DNA from: Mariannaea sp. PMI_226
Lineage: Eukaryota; Ascomycota; Sordariomycetes; Hypocreales; Nectriaceae
Assembly: GCA_024336345.1 (NCBI GenBank)
Contig: JANFOG010000005.1
Location: forward strand, 372,001 to 436,000
Reading direction: 5' to 3'
DNA length: 64,000 bases
Shown here piece after piece: positions 12,169-21,341 of the stretch; the stretch's first letter is position 1, and each line of letters starts with the position of its first letter. The notes beneath the pieces are model-generated. The model was not told the origin of the DNA and did no database searches. It saw only the letters and a program-made list of their open reading frames with translations. The position numbers were made by a program, and so were the translations under genes.

Positions 12169-12819
12169 CTACTTCTTCTTTGCATGTCTTTTATGTGCCC
12201 CAGGCACTGTCCTCACGGCCACCACGTAGTTTTGGCCCGTCTCCGCGACAGCGTGCACTATAACATCCTCCCCAAACGGCCATTCGCCAGTCATCTCCTC
12301 GCTATCACGTACATCATATTCAACAAAATTGTCCTTGTCCAGGCAGTTCTGAGCTGCCTTCCACGCATCGGCTCGACGTATGTAAGATCCCTCAATGTTT
12401 GTCGACTGTGCAGAACCAGTGCGGTCCATGTTGTAATCGATTGTTGTCTGTAACACATAGTGTAACGTGGCGCCCTCGGGGAGCACTAGGGCGCCATCAG
12501 GGCTCGCCGGTAGCGACTCGTTATTGGGAGTGGTGTCTATTCCAATAAGAAAAACCTGCCCCGCCGGCGCTCGGGCGAAAACTTGGACACCATCACCATG
12601 TTTCCAAGGCTCATCTGAGCGTACGGCGATCTCAGCGAAGTCGTTGGTATCGTATTCCAGTTCCTGGAGAGCCGAGGTTGCGAAGGCTTTGGCACCTTCA
12701 AGGGTGCAATGCGTGCCCAGTACGTAGACGGAGCGTGTAGCACCCGACGGGTCCTGTTGGTAATCGATGACTGTGAGGGTAGTATGGTAGAGAAGCTCAG
12801 GGATGGTTTTGGCTTCCAT
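12169..12819 (-). CDS. conserved-type unknown protein with internal duplication
   Basis: Single exon, 216 aa, acidic, with no signal peptide or membrane segment. It consists of two homologous halves. Residues about 10-95 (YHTTLTVIDYQQDP ... VQVFARAPAGQVFLIGIDT) align with about 120-210 (LHYVLQTTIDYNMDRTG ... VIVHAVAETGQNYVVAVRT). Both halves share the order: beta-strand-like start, an Ala-rich helix, a D.N.F.EY/E.AVR segment, then a V.V.A...GQ.F/Y.V.. ending. The C-terminus is a basic HKRHAKKK tail. I do not recognise a named family. It converges on the bHLH gene across about 200 bp. Codon use is more GC-rich than in the flanks, which supports real expression. No function is assigned. Confidence 0.75.
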   Translation of the reverse strand: MEAKTIPELLYHTTLTVIDYQQDPSGATRSVYVLGTHCTLEGAKAFATSALQELEYDTNDFAEIAVRSDEPWKHGDGVQVFARAPAGQVFLIGIDTTPNNESLPASPDGALVLPEGATLHYVLQTTIDYNMDRTGSAQSTNIEGSYIRRADAWKAAQNCLDKDNFVEYDVRDSEEMTGEWPFGEDVIVHAVAETGQNYVVAVRTVPGAHKRHAKKK

Positions 12820-14330
12820 TTCGGAAATTATTGTAAGAATTCAGACACAGAGAAGCTAAATAATTGAGGCAAACGATATTGCATTCACTAGAAAAAGTGC
12901 AAGTGAAAACGACCCAGATGAAGAGATATAGTACTCTATCGTCGATAATAAATGCTGCGGACGTGGTGTGCATGGCGCTGGTACGTATCATACCACAGTG
13001 TGCTATCAGGCAATGAATTACCTGGTACGCCACATTGCGCGCTCATGTGATGATGCAAGAATCTCGCTCACAACGTGGGTGACAAACGACTTGATAGGTC
13101 GAATGTAGTATGATATGATATGGCGGCTCATGGCGAAACCCGACGAATTTACGTTTAAGATGATCAGCCTATGGCTGGCTAGTCGCCCAAGCATTATTGG
13201 AAATCATCAGAAGCAGCTCATGGTTAACTGCCGATCAAGGTGGCACATGCCAAACCGTACTGAACACACGATGCGAACGGCCATTGGGTTGGAAGGAAAC
13301 TACCTTTGTCCATCGTTCTGTTAAATAATTATGTGCATGAATTGTGCAAAAATATTGCGGTCGAATAACATTTGATAAACTTTACCCATGCATGATGTAC
13401 TGCAATAGACAACAAAGGGATCTGTGTGGGAAGGGATTGATAGAAGGTACCTGTGGCAGTGGCTAGAGCGAAAAGAAATGCAAATACTGGAATAGGGAAG
13501 TGTGATAGATAGAAAGTTGATCAGTAAAGATTGAAGCAGGCCGAGTTGGACCTCCGGATAACGGGATCTCAGGTTCGGGTTCAACGTAACCAGGCCTCCT
13601 CTTACTCGGTCAATTCATTTACAAACGGTCAGCTTCGACTGTTTTTTTTTTTTTTTTTTTGATAATGTACATGTCAACGGCAGTTTTGTTGGTGGCTCCT
13701 CGCCATGCAATATCTTCCTTCTTGCGTATATCTGAGACCCTGCACACTCTTTGTCCGGCATGCACGCGCTCTTATTTTTCAGAAGATAGACTACTTTTGC
13801 CTGTTAGAAATATGCTGATGTGTAGCGCATAATTGGACTGCCAAATATCTCTCCTCAAGCGCAATATGGCGGACTGGGAAACCCGTCGCCTCTCCAAACC
13901 CAACAAACTAATTTTAGTAGCTTACCAGTCAAGTTTATCTCGTACGGCTCAGATGTCACAAGTGAAGTGAAAATGGTCAATTGGGAAGCCATCTCGTACC
14001 GCAAGGAACACGAACTTCAACTTTAAACTATTTTATAGCACACCTACCTTGAGTTTCTTTAACAAGGTTTTGCCACTAAATGCCATTATGACTCTTCGCT
14101 TGCGAGACTCTTGGTTTTGTACTGGCTGTAATGGCCAGAAACCGAAACTCAAAGCGTTCCGATGTGGCGTGACGGAGCGATTGCACAAGGTTCCAAGCCT
14201 CCCGTCGGCATACACCACCAATTCTCTGTCAGTTAGTTACATTAAATAGAGGGCAGTTTCGTCACACCGGGAATGGGGTAGTGAATCAACTGGATTAACA
14301 AATTACGTCAAAACCATACCATCGCAAGTC
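12820..14330. other. intergenic, LDH-like gene upstream region
   Basis: No convincing gene. The region contains a 19-bp T tract at 13642-13660 and a few open frames of less than 90 codons without domains. The right end is the promoter of the lactate dehydrogenase-like gene. Confidence 0.4.
13642..13660. repeat. poly-T tract
   Basis: A run of 19 T. It may be a nucleosome-depleting promoter tract or simple slippage. Confidence 0.9.
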
Positions 14331-15392
14331 ATGTCTCCAACATCCAAGATTGCAATCATCGGCGCTGGCCAGGTTGGAGGTGCTGCAGGATACGCGCTTC
14401 TCCTCACCTCCATTGCCAGCGAATTGCTTATAGTTGATACTGATACAGAGTTGAGAAACGGCCAGGTCCAAGACCTTTGTGATGTGGCCTACAGCAACAA
14501 AAGCAGTACACGGGTACGAGCGGCGTCGTATCGTGAAGCAGCACAGTGTGATATTGTCGTGATCACAGCTGGTTCCAGGCGTACACTAGGTATGGGAAAT
14601 GCGAAGGGTTTCTTGAAAAGTTGCTGCATTTAGGGCAACGAGCTCACTTCATATTGCAAGGCCAAACCAAGATTGACTACACGTCCCGAAACGTTTCGAT
14701 TATCCGAGAGGTCATTGATGAAATGAGACCGATCAGATCAGACACAATTCTCCTTGTCGTGGCGCATCCCGTTGACTTGCTCGCCTCCCTGGCTCAGGAG
14801 CTATCCAAGCTTCCGACGTCTCAAGTAATAGGTTCCGGCACCCTCCTCGACTCGGTGCGGCTTCGTGGGCTATTGTCAGACCACACAGGAGTAAGTGCAT
14901 CCCTGAATATTTTGTTTAAAATTTCAAATGGAATTTATGATTCTCTAGATCGCAGCTAACTCGATCGACGTATACGTCTTGGGCGTACATGGAGATGCCC
15001 AAGTTGTAGCCTGGTCGAGTGCAACTATTGGTGGTGCACCCATTGAGAAATCACTCCCAACCAAAACTTTCTTTAACAGAGTGGATCTTGAAAATGAATG
15101 TAAAGATAGATCGCAGAACATTGTACGGGCCAAAGGTTCCATTCCCTTTGGAATGGGTTCCATCGTTTGCAACATCTGTTCCTCTATCATTTTGGACAAG
15201 GGAACCGTTCGTCCCATCAGTCATTTCCAACCGAAATTCGGTTGCTATTTCAGCTTACCTGCCATTATCGGGAGAAAAGGAGTAGTAAGCACTGTTGATT
15301 TACCCTTGAGCAGTGATGAGGAGGCCAAGGTCACGGAATCGGCACAGGAACTGTCGAGCTCTATCGATTGGGTGCATCGAGATTTAGAGTGA
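14331..15392 (+). CDS. L-lactate dehydrogenase-like 2-hydroxyacid dehydrogenase
   Basis: Member of the LDH/MDH family, NAD-dependent, 310 aa, from exons 14331-14589, 14661-14890 and 14949-15392 (introns 71 and 58 nt). N-terminal Rossmann motif IAIIGAGQVGG and the NAD-selecting Asp in LLIVDTD are present. The catalytic pair Asp168 and His195 (LLDSVRLRG and GVHGDAQV) and the substrate Arg171 are kept. The mobile loop reads AGSRRTLGQTKIDYTSRN: aligned with AGANQKPGETRLDLVEKN, position 102 is Arg (Gln in LDH, Arg in malate dehydrogenase) and position 109 is Lys (normally the catalytic Arg). Overall similarity is to bacterial-type LDH, but the preferred substrate may be oxaloacetate or another 2-oxoacid, or activity may be reduced. 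It converges on PEP synthase across about 210 bp. LDH genes are uncommon in Pezizomycotina, so transfer is possible. Confidence 0.85.
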
Positions 15393-15602
15393 GGCGTAAC
15401 AAAACATGCTGGAGTTTTCCATTCGTGTACCTATGAATTCAATAGGAAATGGAGTGAAATGCAATTCATCCTTGCCAGGTTGAACTGTAATACATTTAGG
15501 TCACGCTTATTCTCTTCATTTGCTTCAATTGGCCAGAGATCCCGATTCAAGGTGCAAAGATGAAAATAAATGAATTACTACATCTCACTAAACTAACCTG
15601 GC

Positions 15603-17981
15603 TCATGTCTTCTCGCTGCTGGCTGCATGCCTCTTCACCGCGATAAAGCTATCGGGGCTGACCGAGATGGAATCAATGCCAGCACGAACAAGGAACTTTG
15701 CGAATTCCGGGTGATCGCTCGGCGCTTGGCCGCAAATGCCTATTTTGCAGCCCTTCTCACGGGCAACGGAGATAACATGTGCTATCATCCACTTCACCGC
15801 TTCGTTCTGCTCATCGAACAAATCTGCTAGCTCCCCTGAGTCGCGATCTACGCCTAGGGTTAGTTGCGTCAGATCGTTGGAACCAATAGAGAAGCCATCA
15901 AAATGGTCTGTGAACCCAGCCGCGAGGATGACGTTGGATGGGATCTCGCACATTACGTATACCTGCAAGCCGTTTTCACCTCGCTTGAGCCCATTTTCGG
16001 CCATGACATGTAGCACCTTCTTTGCTTCATCCAAGGTGCGACAGAAGGGAATCATAACAACCGCATTCGTAAGGCCTATCTCCTCGCGCAACCGCTTGAT
16101 GGCCCGACATTCTAATGCAAATCCCTCCTTGTAGCGTTCCGAGTAATAGCGTGAGGCACCACGAAAGCCTAACATGGGATTCTCCTCTTGTGGTTCAAAC
16201 TCGGCACCACCAACAAGGCCAGCATACTCATTTGTCTTAAAGTCGCTCATGCGAATGATAGCCGGTTTGGGGTAGACACTAGCACAAATGGCTGCGAAAC
16301 CGTTTGCTAACTTGTCGACAAAATAATCCGGCTTGTTCATGTAACCAGTTGTCAGTTGGATAATTTCTCGCTTGGCAACTTCATCTTTCAGCTGATCAAA
16401 ATGAACCAGCGCCATAGGGTGTATCTTAATCGCATTGCTCACGACAAATTCCATGCGGGCAAGGCCAATGCCATCCACTGGGAGTCGCCACCATCGGTAG
16501 GCAGCTGCTGGATTGGCGAGATTGAGCATCACCTTGGTTTGAGTCTCGGGTAACCCCGACAAGTCCACGGTTTTAGTCACGATGTCCGAGATTCCCTCGT
16601 AGACGAAGCCAGTGTCACCCTCGGCGCAAGAGACGGTCACGTCTTGGCCACTATGCAGCACATAAGTGGCATCACCCGCACCAACTATGGCTGGAATACC
16701 GAGTTCTCGACTGACAATGGCCGCATGAGAAGTACGTCCACCATGATCTGTGATGATGGCTGTTGCTCGCTTCATCACAGGCACCCAGTCCGGATCCGTA
16801 GATTCTGTCACCAGAATAGAGTTGTCAACAAACTGATTGATATCTTTTGCTGATGCGATGAGACACACCCGACCAGACACAGCTGCATCGCCAACTGAAA
16901 GGCCAGTGCTCAGGACGCTTCCTTTGTTACCAACTTGATAGGTTTTGAAGCTAGTCAAATCACGACGCGAATGCACGGTTTCTGGTCGAGCCTGAACGAT
17001 GAACAGCTCGCCCGTTATACCATCCTTTGCCCATTCCATGTCCATAGGGCAGCCATACTGCTCTTCGATGACACACCCCCAGCGGGCTAGCTGGAGAATT
17101 TCCCCATCGTCGAGAACAAATGCAGATCGCTGTGCCTTTGAGGTTGGCACATTGCGGGTAGGCATGTGTTCATCGCCGTACACCATTTTCATCGCCTTCT
17201 CGCCACACTTTTTCTCCAGGATGGGGACAAGGTTAGTTTCAGCCAAGAGCGGCTTGAAAACTTGATATTCGTCGGGATTGACAGTTCCCTGAACAATGTT
17301 TTCGCCGAGTCCCCACGCGGCGTTGATGAGAACGACTTTGTTAAAACCGCTTTCAGTGTCAATGGAAAACATCACACCAGAGCCGCTCAGATCGGAGCGG
17401 ACCATGCGCTGTATTCCAATTGATAGGGCGATACTCGTATGAGAGAACCCTTTTGCCTGACGGTAACTTATGGCCCGATCAGTAAATAGAGAAGCATAAC
17501 AACGGCGACAGGCATTCAAAAGAGCGTCTGGGCCAGTAATATTCAAATACGTCTCCTGCTGGCCAGCAAAGCTTGCGTCAGGTAGATCCTCCGCTGTCGC
17601 ACTAGAACGAACAGCAACGCTGAGGTTCTCAACACCACTCTCAACTGAGAGTGCTCGGTAGCTGGCTCGGATGGCCTCTGCAACGTCCTCAGGCCAGCTA
17701 CCGCGGTTGAACGCACTTCGCAAAGCACGACCAGTTTCAGCCAGAGTCAGCTTTCCCCATTGCCATTCAGTAATCAAAGAATGTATTGTGTCACGGATCT
17801 TGTTGGTATCGACGTAGCGCCAATACGCTGCTGACGTCGTCGCAAATCCTGGTGGCACGGCAATTCCTTTCGTTCCAAGCTTGTTGATCAATTCGCCGAG
17901 TGAGGAATTCTTTCCACCAACCAGAGCACCGTCGCTGCGGGACAAGTGCTCGAAGTTAACAACCAGATGCTTTGAAGCCAT
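15603..17981 (-). CDS. ppsA: phosphoenolpyruvate synthase (pyruvate, water dikinase)
   Basis: Catalyses pyruvate + ATP + H2O to PEP + AMP + Pi, allowing gluconeogenesis without pyruvate carboxylase and PEP carboxykinase. The intronless frame of 792 aa has the same length as Escherichia coli PpsA. Order of parts: N-terminal ATP-grasp half (VGGKNSSLGEL near residue 20; conserved ATP-binding region about 100-350), the swivelling phosphohistidine domain (GGRTSHAAIVSRELGIPA, carrying the active His), and the C-terminal TIM-barrel PEP/pyruvate domain ending in KIGICGQAPSDHPEF with its catalytic Cys. The frame opens four codons earlier at GTG; I choose the ATG at 17981. It converges with the LDH-like gene and diverges from pyruvate decarboxylase over a 1.2-kb shared promoter. 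Bacterial size and lack of introns fit acquisition from bacteria, which is inference. Confidence 0.95.
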   Translation of the reverse strand: MASKHLVVNFEHLSRSDGALVGGKNSSLGELINKLGTKGIAVPPGFATTSAAYWRYVDTNKIRDTIHSLITEWQWGKLTLAETGRALRSAFNRGSWPEDVAEAIRASYRALSVESGVENLSVAVRSSATAEDLPDASFAGQQETYLNITGPDALLNACRRCYASLFTDRAISYRQAKGFSHTSIALSIGIQRMVRSDLSGSGVMFSIDTESGFNKVVLINAAWGLGENIVQGTVNPDEYQVFKPLLAETNLVPILEKKCGEKAMKMVYGDEHMPTRNVPTSKAQRSAFVLDDGEILQLARWGCVIEEQYGCPMDMEWAKDGITGELFIVQARPETVHSRRDLTSFKTYQVGNKGSVLSTGLSVGDAAVSGRVCLIASAKDINQFVDNSILVTESTDPDWVPVMKRATAIITDHGGRTSHAAIVSRELGIPAIVGAGDATYVLHSGQDVTVSCAEGDTGFVYEGISDIVTKTVDLSGLPETQTKVMLNLANPAAAYRWWRLPVDGIGLARMEFVVSNAIKIHPMALVHFDQLKDEVAKREIIQLTTGYMNKPDYFVDKLANGFAAICASVYPKPAIIRMSDFKTNEYAGLVGGAEFEPQEENPMLGFRGASRYYSERYKEGFALECRAIKRLREEIGLTNAVVMIPFCRTLDEAKKVLHVMAENGLKRGENGLQVYVMCEIPSNVILAAGFTDHFDGFSIGSNDLTQLTLGVDRDSGELADLFDEQNEAVKWMIAHVISVAREKGCKIGICGQAPSDHPEFAKFLVRAGIDSISVSPDSFIAVKRHAASSEKT

Positions 17982-19199
17982 GATATCATTCACAATGAGT
18001 AGTTATCTCACGGGAAACCAGGCTCTCTAAGATGTTCTTCGATCACAGTTATATCGTGTTGACGAGTCATTCTATGATGTACATTGTGTGCTCGTTGATA
18101 AAACTAATTACTCCGTGTGAAGCTTAGACGACGTGTAATACTGTCGGAACATGAATTATAGAGTTTGGACATGCTAAATAGTCACCTGTGCATGATAATT
18201 GCTGTCGCGATAAAAAAAGTACAGCTTAGCCTTTGGTGGCGTGGGCAGATGGTATCATGTTCAGAGTGATGCATCTCTTATGACGATACTGTGCAACTCC
18301 CAACACCCTCTTCTGTAAGAAAATGCCTCCGTTAAAACAGTGGATTCAATCAAAAATTGGCCCTCGACAGAGTCGAGATGATTTCTAACCCAAAAACAAT
18401 TCGTGCGTGCTCAAGTGCTAGTGAAAAGATATGCTAGCATCCGCCCAATCATTGTCAACTGGGGTTACTCCGTATACGATGGCAGCATTTTGTTCGCGCC
18501 ACATCTTCCAGATGTCCATCACGCCACTTACTCAGGTCATTATCGAATGATTGCGAGCACCCGTTACACATCAACACCACTTCTATGGAATACATATATC
18601 CGGCATTTAATGAATGGGTGTTGTATACCAACATAAAAAAACCCTATATCCTGGTGGTAGAAACACCCATTCATCCGTGTAGGTATCTGTAGCCCAACTT
18701 AACGTCAGCCAACATCCCCACGAAACTCATCTCAACGTAATCATGATGATTGATGTTTATTAATAGCATGTCGTATACTCGTAGTGGAACGGACCATGGC
18801 GGGATTCTCTGCAACTCAATAGTGTATCCAATCTACATCAGTTAATCCGTCGCCACAAGCATAGTTGTGACGTTAGCGACATGATGCAATGCAGGCCACG
18901 GCTTGTAAACCATGAGCATCCAGGGCGCATTTGCCTAGATCTTGTTTGCTCAATGCGATAACTTTGTACAATTCGATAACCATGCTTCAGTATACAATCA
19001 TACCAACTAGATGGCCTAGTGATACAAAATAGAGATGCTATTTGGCTGATGCAAGACCGATCCAACTGCATCCCTATTAGCCTGACTATAAGTATGGTTA
19101 TGTTGCAACATCTTGGACTGGGGTGCGTAGTAAACTTTTCTCGCACAAACATTGTGATAACCTTGATCATTTTATATTCTGAATCTCTTAACTTTCATC
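17982..19199. other. divergent promoter between PEP synthase and PDC
   Basis: This 1.2-kb shared upstream region has no supported gene. It contains a 13-bp inverted repeat (18610-18622 and 18662-18674) and one TACTCCGTA nonamer (18466-18474). Either could be regulatory; nothing in the sequence proves it. Confidence 0.5.
18610..18674. repeat. 13-bp perfect inverted repeat
   Basis: The arms ATGAATGGGTGTT and AACACCCATTCAT are separated by 39 bp, about 0.5 kb upstream of the pyruvate decarboxylase start and 0.6 kb upstream of PEP synthase. It could be paired operator half-sites or a small transposon footprint. Confidence 0.6.
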
Positions 19200-20903
19200 A
19201 TGCCTCCTTACACAGTTGGTGATTATCTCGCGGAAAGGCTTGCCCAAGTCGGTGTCCGTCATCATTTCATCGTCCCAGGCGACTATAACCTCGGTCTCCT
19301 GGACAAGCTGGAAGCGAACCCTAAATTAACCGAAGTTGGATGCACTAATGAGCTCAATTGCTCGCTAGCAGCTGAAGGCTACGCACGTGCGAACGGTGTC
19401 GGTGTCTGCGTCGTTACGTTCAGCGTTGGTGCCTTCTCAGCTTTCAATGGCGCTGGCAGCGCGTATGCAGAAGATGTCCCCATCATCTTAGTGAGCGGAG
19501 CGCCTAATACGAATGATACGGGTCAACGTCTGCTTCATCATACACTTGGCGACTACGACTGCACCTACCAGCTCGAGATGGCGAAGAAAATTACCTGCTG
19601 TGCTGTCCTCATTCGAAGTGGCGTTCATGCTCCGGAATACATTGATCATGCCATTCGCACTGCAATTCTAGCGCGAAAGCCGGTCTATATAGAGTTACCT
19701 ACCAACTTGGCTGGAGAGGCATGTGCCCGGCCCGGCCCTCTCACTGCGATGGTGAAGCCTGTGCTCAGCGATGTGCCGACACTGCATAATGCTGTTTCAA
19801 CAGCTACCGAGTTTCTACTTGGCAAAAAGAAGCCTGTTATACTTGTTGGACCGAAGCTACGAAGAGTCGGGGCCCAAAAGGCATTGCTACAGCTAGCTGA
19901 AGCAATTGGGTGTGCGGTGGTCGTACAGCCAGCAGCAAAAGGATCCTTCCCTGAAGACCATGACCAATTTGCGGGAGTCTTCTGGGGTCAAGTTAGCACG
20001 CTTGCGGCCGACTTCATTGTCAATTGGGCTGATGCACTCATCTGCGTCGGTACGGTATTTACAGATTACAGCACTGTTGGCTGGACCGCTCTACCAAACG
20101 TTCCTCAGCTCGTTGCAAACATGGACAGTGTGGTTCTAACCGATCCAAAGGCTTACTTTGGTTGTATCCAACTGTCCGAGTTTCTTTGCAATCTAGCCAA
20201 AGAAAGTAAGCGGAATGATAACACCATGATTGAGTATAACCGGCTCCGTATCGACCGACCTCGTGGACACACATCCCACGGGGCCCAGAAGGGGGATAAT
20301 CTAACAAGAAAGGAAATTGTTAAACAAATGCAACTCCTTTTAACTGCCAATACCACTGTATTTGCAGACACGGGGGATTCGTGGTTTAACGGAATCCATC
20401 TGGCCCTGCCATCTGGCGCCGACTTCGAGGTCGAGATGCAATGGGGTCACATTGGCTGGACTATACCTGCTTCATTTGGCTACGCCCTTGCGAAACCCGC
20501 GAGGAGGATTATTGTGATTGTTGGAGATGGCGCAATACAGATGACTATTCAGGAGATTTCGCAAATGGTGCGATGGCAGGTTCCTATTATTATACTCTTA
20601 ATGAACAACAGGGGCTACACAATCGAGGTGGAGATCCATGATGGATTATACAATCGCATACAGAACTGGAAATATGCACAGCTGGTTCAGGCATTTAACA
20701 CTACAGAAGGTAAAGGGCATGCGCTTGGTTGTGAGGCCCATACAGTTGGTGAGTTTACTGAAGCTCTTGATAAAGCCCTAGAACATCAGGACGGCCCGAC
20801 GCTTATCGAGTGCAACATTCATCAGGACGATTGCAGTAGGGATCTGATTACTTGGGGGCATTTTGTTGCCGCATCTAACGCTCGTGCTCGGGTTGTAAAC
20901 TGA
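19200..20903 (+). CDS. pdc: pyruvate decarboxylase
   Basis: Thiamine-diphosphate enzyme converting pyruvate to acetaldehyde and CO2 in the cytosol, the committed step of ethanol formation. Intronless, 567 aa, the usual fungal length. It shows the catalytic Glu of the N-terminal PYR domain (TNELNCSLAAEGYARANG), the two active-site His residues in LLHHTLGDYD, and the C-terminal ThDP/Mg site that begins GDGAIQ and ends at NNRGYTIE. It diverges from PEP synthase, which uses the same substrate for the opposite purpose, so the shared promoter may switch pyruvate fate. The acetaldehyde would be reduced by the alcohol dehydrogenase at 1.1 kb. Indole-pyruvate or phenylpyruvate decarboxylases are relatives, but the motifs and length fit PDC best. 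Confidence 0.95.
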   Translation: MPPYTVGDYLAERLAQVGVRHHFIVPGDYNLGLLDKLEANPKLTEVGCTNELNCSLAAEGYARANGVGVCVVTFSVGAFSAFNGAGSAYAEDVPIILVSGAPNTNDTGQRLLHHTLGDYDCTYQLEMAKKITCCAVLIRSGVHAPEYIDHAIRTAILARKPVYIELPTNLAGEACARPGPLTAMVKPVLSDVPTLHNAVSTATEFLLGKKKPVILVGPKLRRVGAQKALLQLAEAIGCAVVVQPAAKGSFPEDHDQFAGVFWGQVSTLAADFIVNWADALICVGTVFTDYSTVGWTALPNVPQLVANMDSVVLTDPKAYFGCIQLSEFLCNLAKESKRNDNTMIEYNRLRIDRPRGHTSHGAQKGDNLTRKEIVKQMQLLLTANTTVFADTGDSWFNGIHLALPSGADFEVEMQWGHIGWTIPASFGYALAKPARRIIVIVGDGAIQMTIQEISQMVRWQVPIIILLMNNRGYTIEVEIHDGLYNRIQNWKYAQLVQAFNTTEGKGHALGCEAHTVGEFTEALDKALEHQDGPTLIECNIHQDDCSRDLITWGHFVAASNARARVVN

Positions 20904-21341
20904 GATGTAGTTTGAGGTTACAATGCCATTTCTATTTCTGAAGGCAATGGGAGATGACAATTCAGTCGGCCACTCTAATGTTCGTCCAGGTTATCTTTGG
21001 ACTTTGATAAAACCTAGCATTACACTAACCAGAGTGATCATAGGGGGGAGCAGAGTCAACCCCTCTCGGAAATATGCCGTGGCGCTTCATTTCAGCTTAG
21101 GAGTCATTTCCGCTCGTGATGACTGACGATCCGAGTTTCGGATGTGCAAAAGTCCAACTGTTTCCCGGTAGCGTATATATTCTGATGTAAATGGCTTCAT
21201 GTAAATTCAAACTAGTAACTGGCCATCAGTTGCTGCTGCGTGTTTCAATCCAACAATCCCCTCATGATACCATCCTCTGAATGAAAGCCAACCACCCTTG
21301 TTCCACATGGGATCAGTGAACCTGGTTTTTTTTCAAACTAT
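20904..21341. other. intergenic between convergent genes
   Basis: Convergent 3' flanks of pyruvate decarboxylase and the flavin oxidase. No gene or repeat is seen. Confidence 0.5.
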
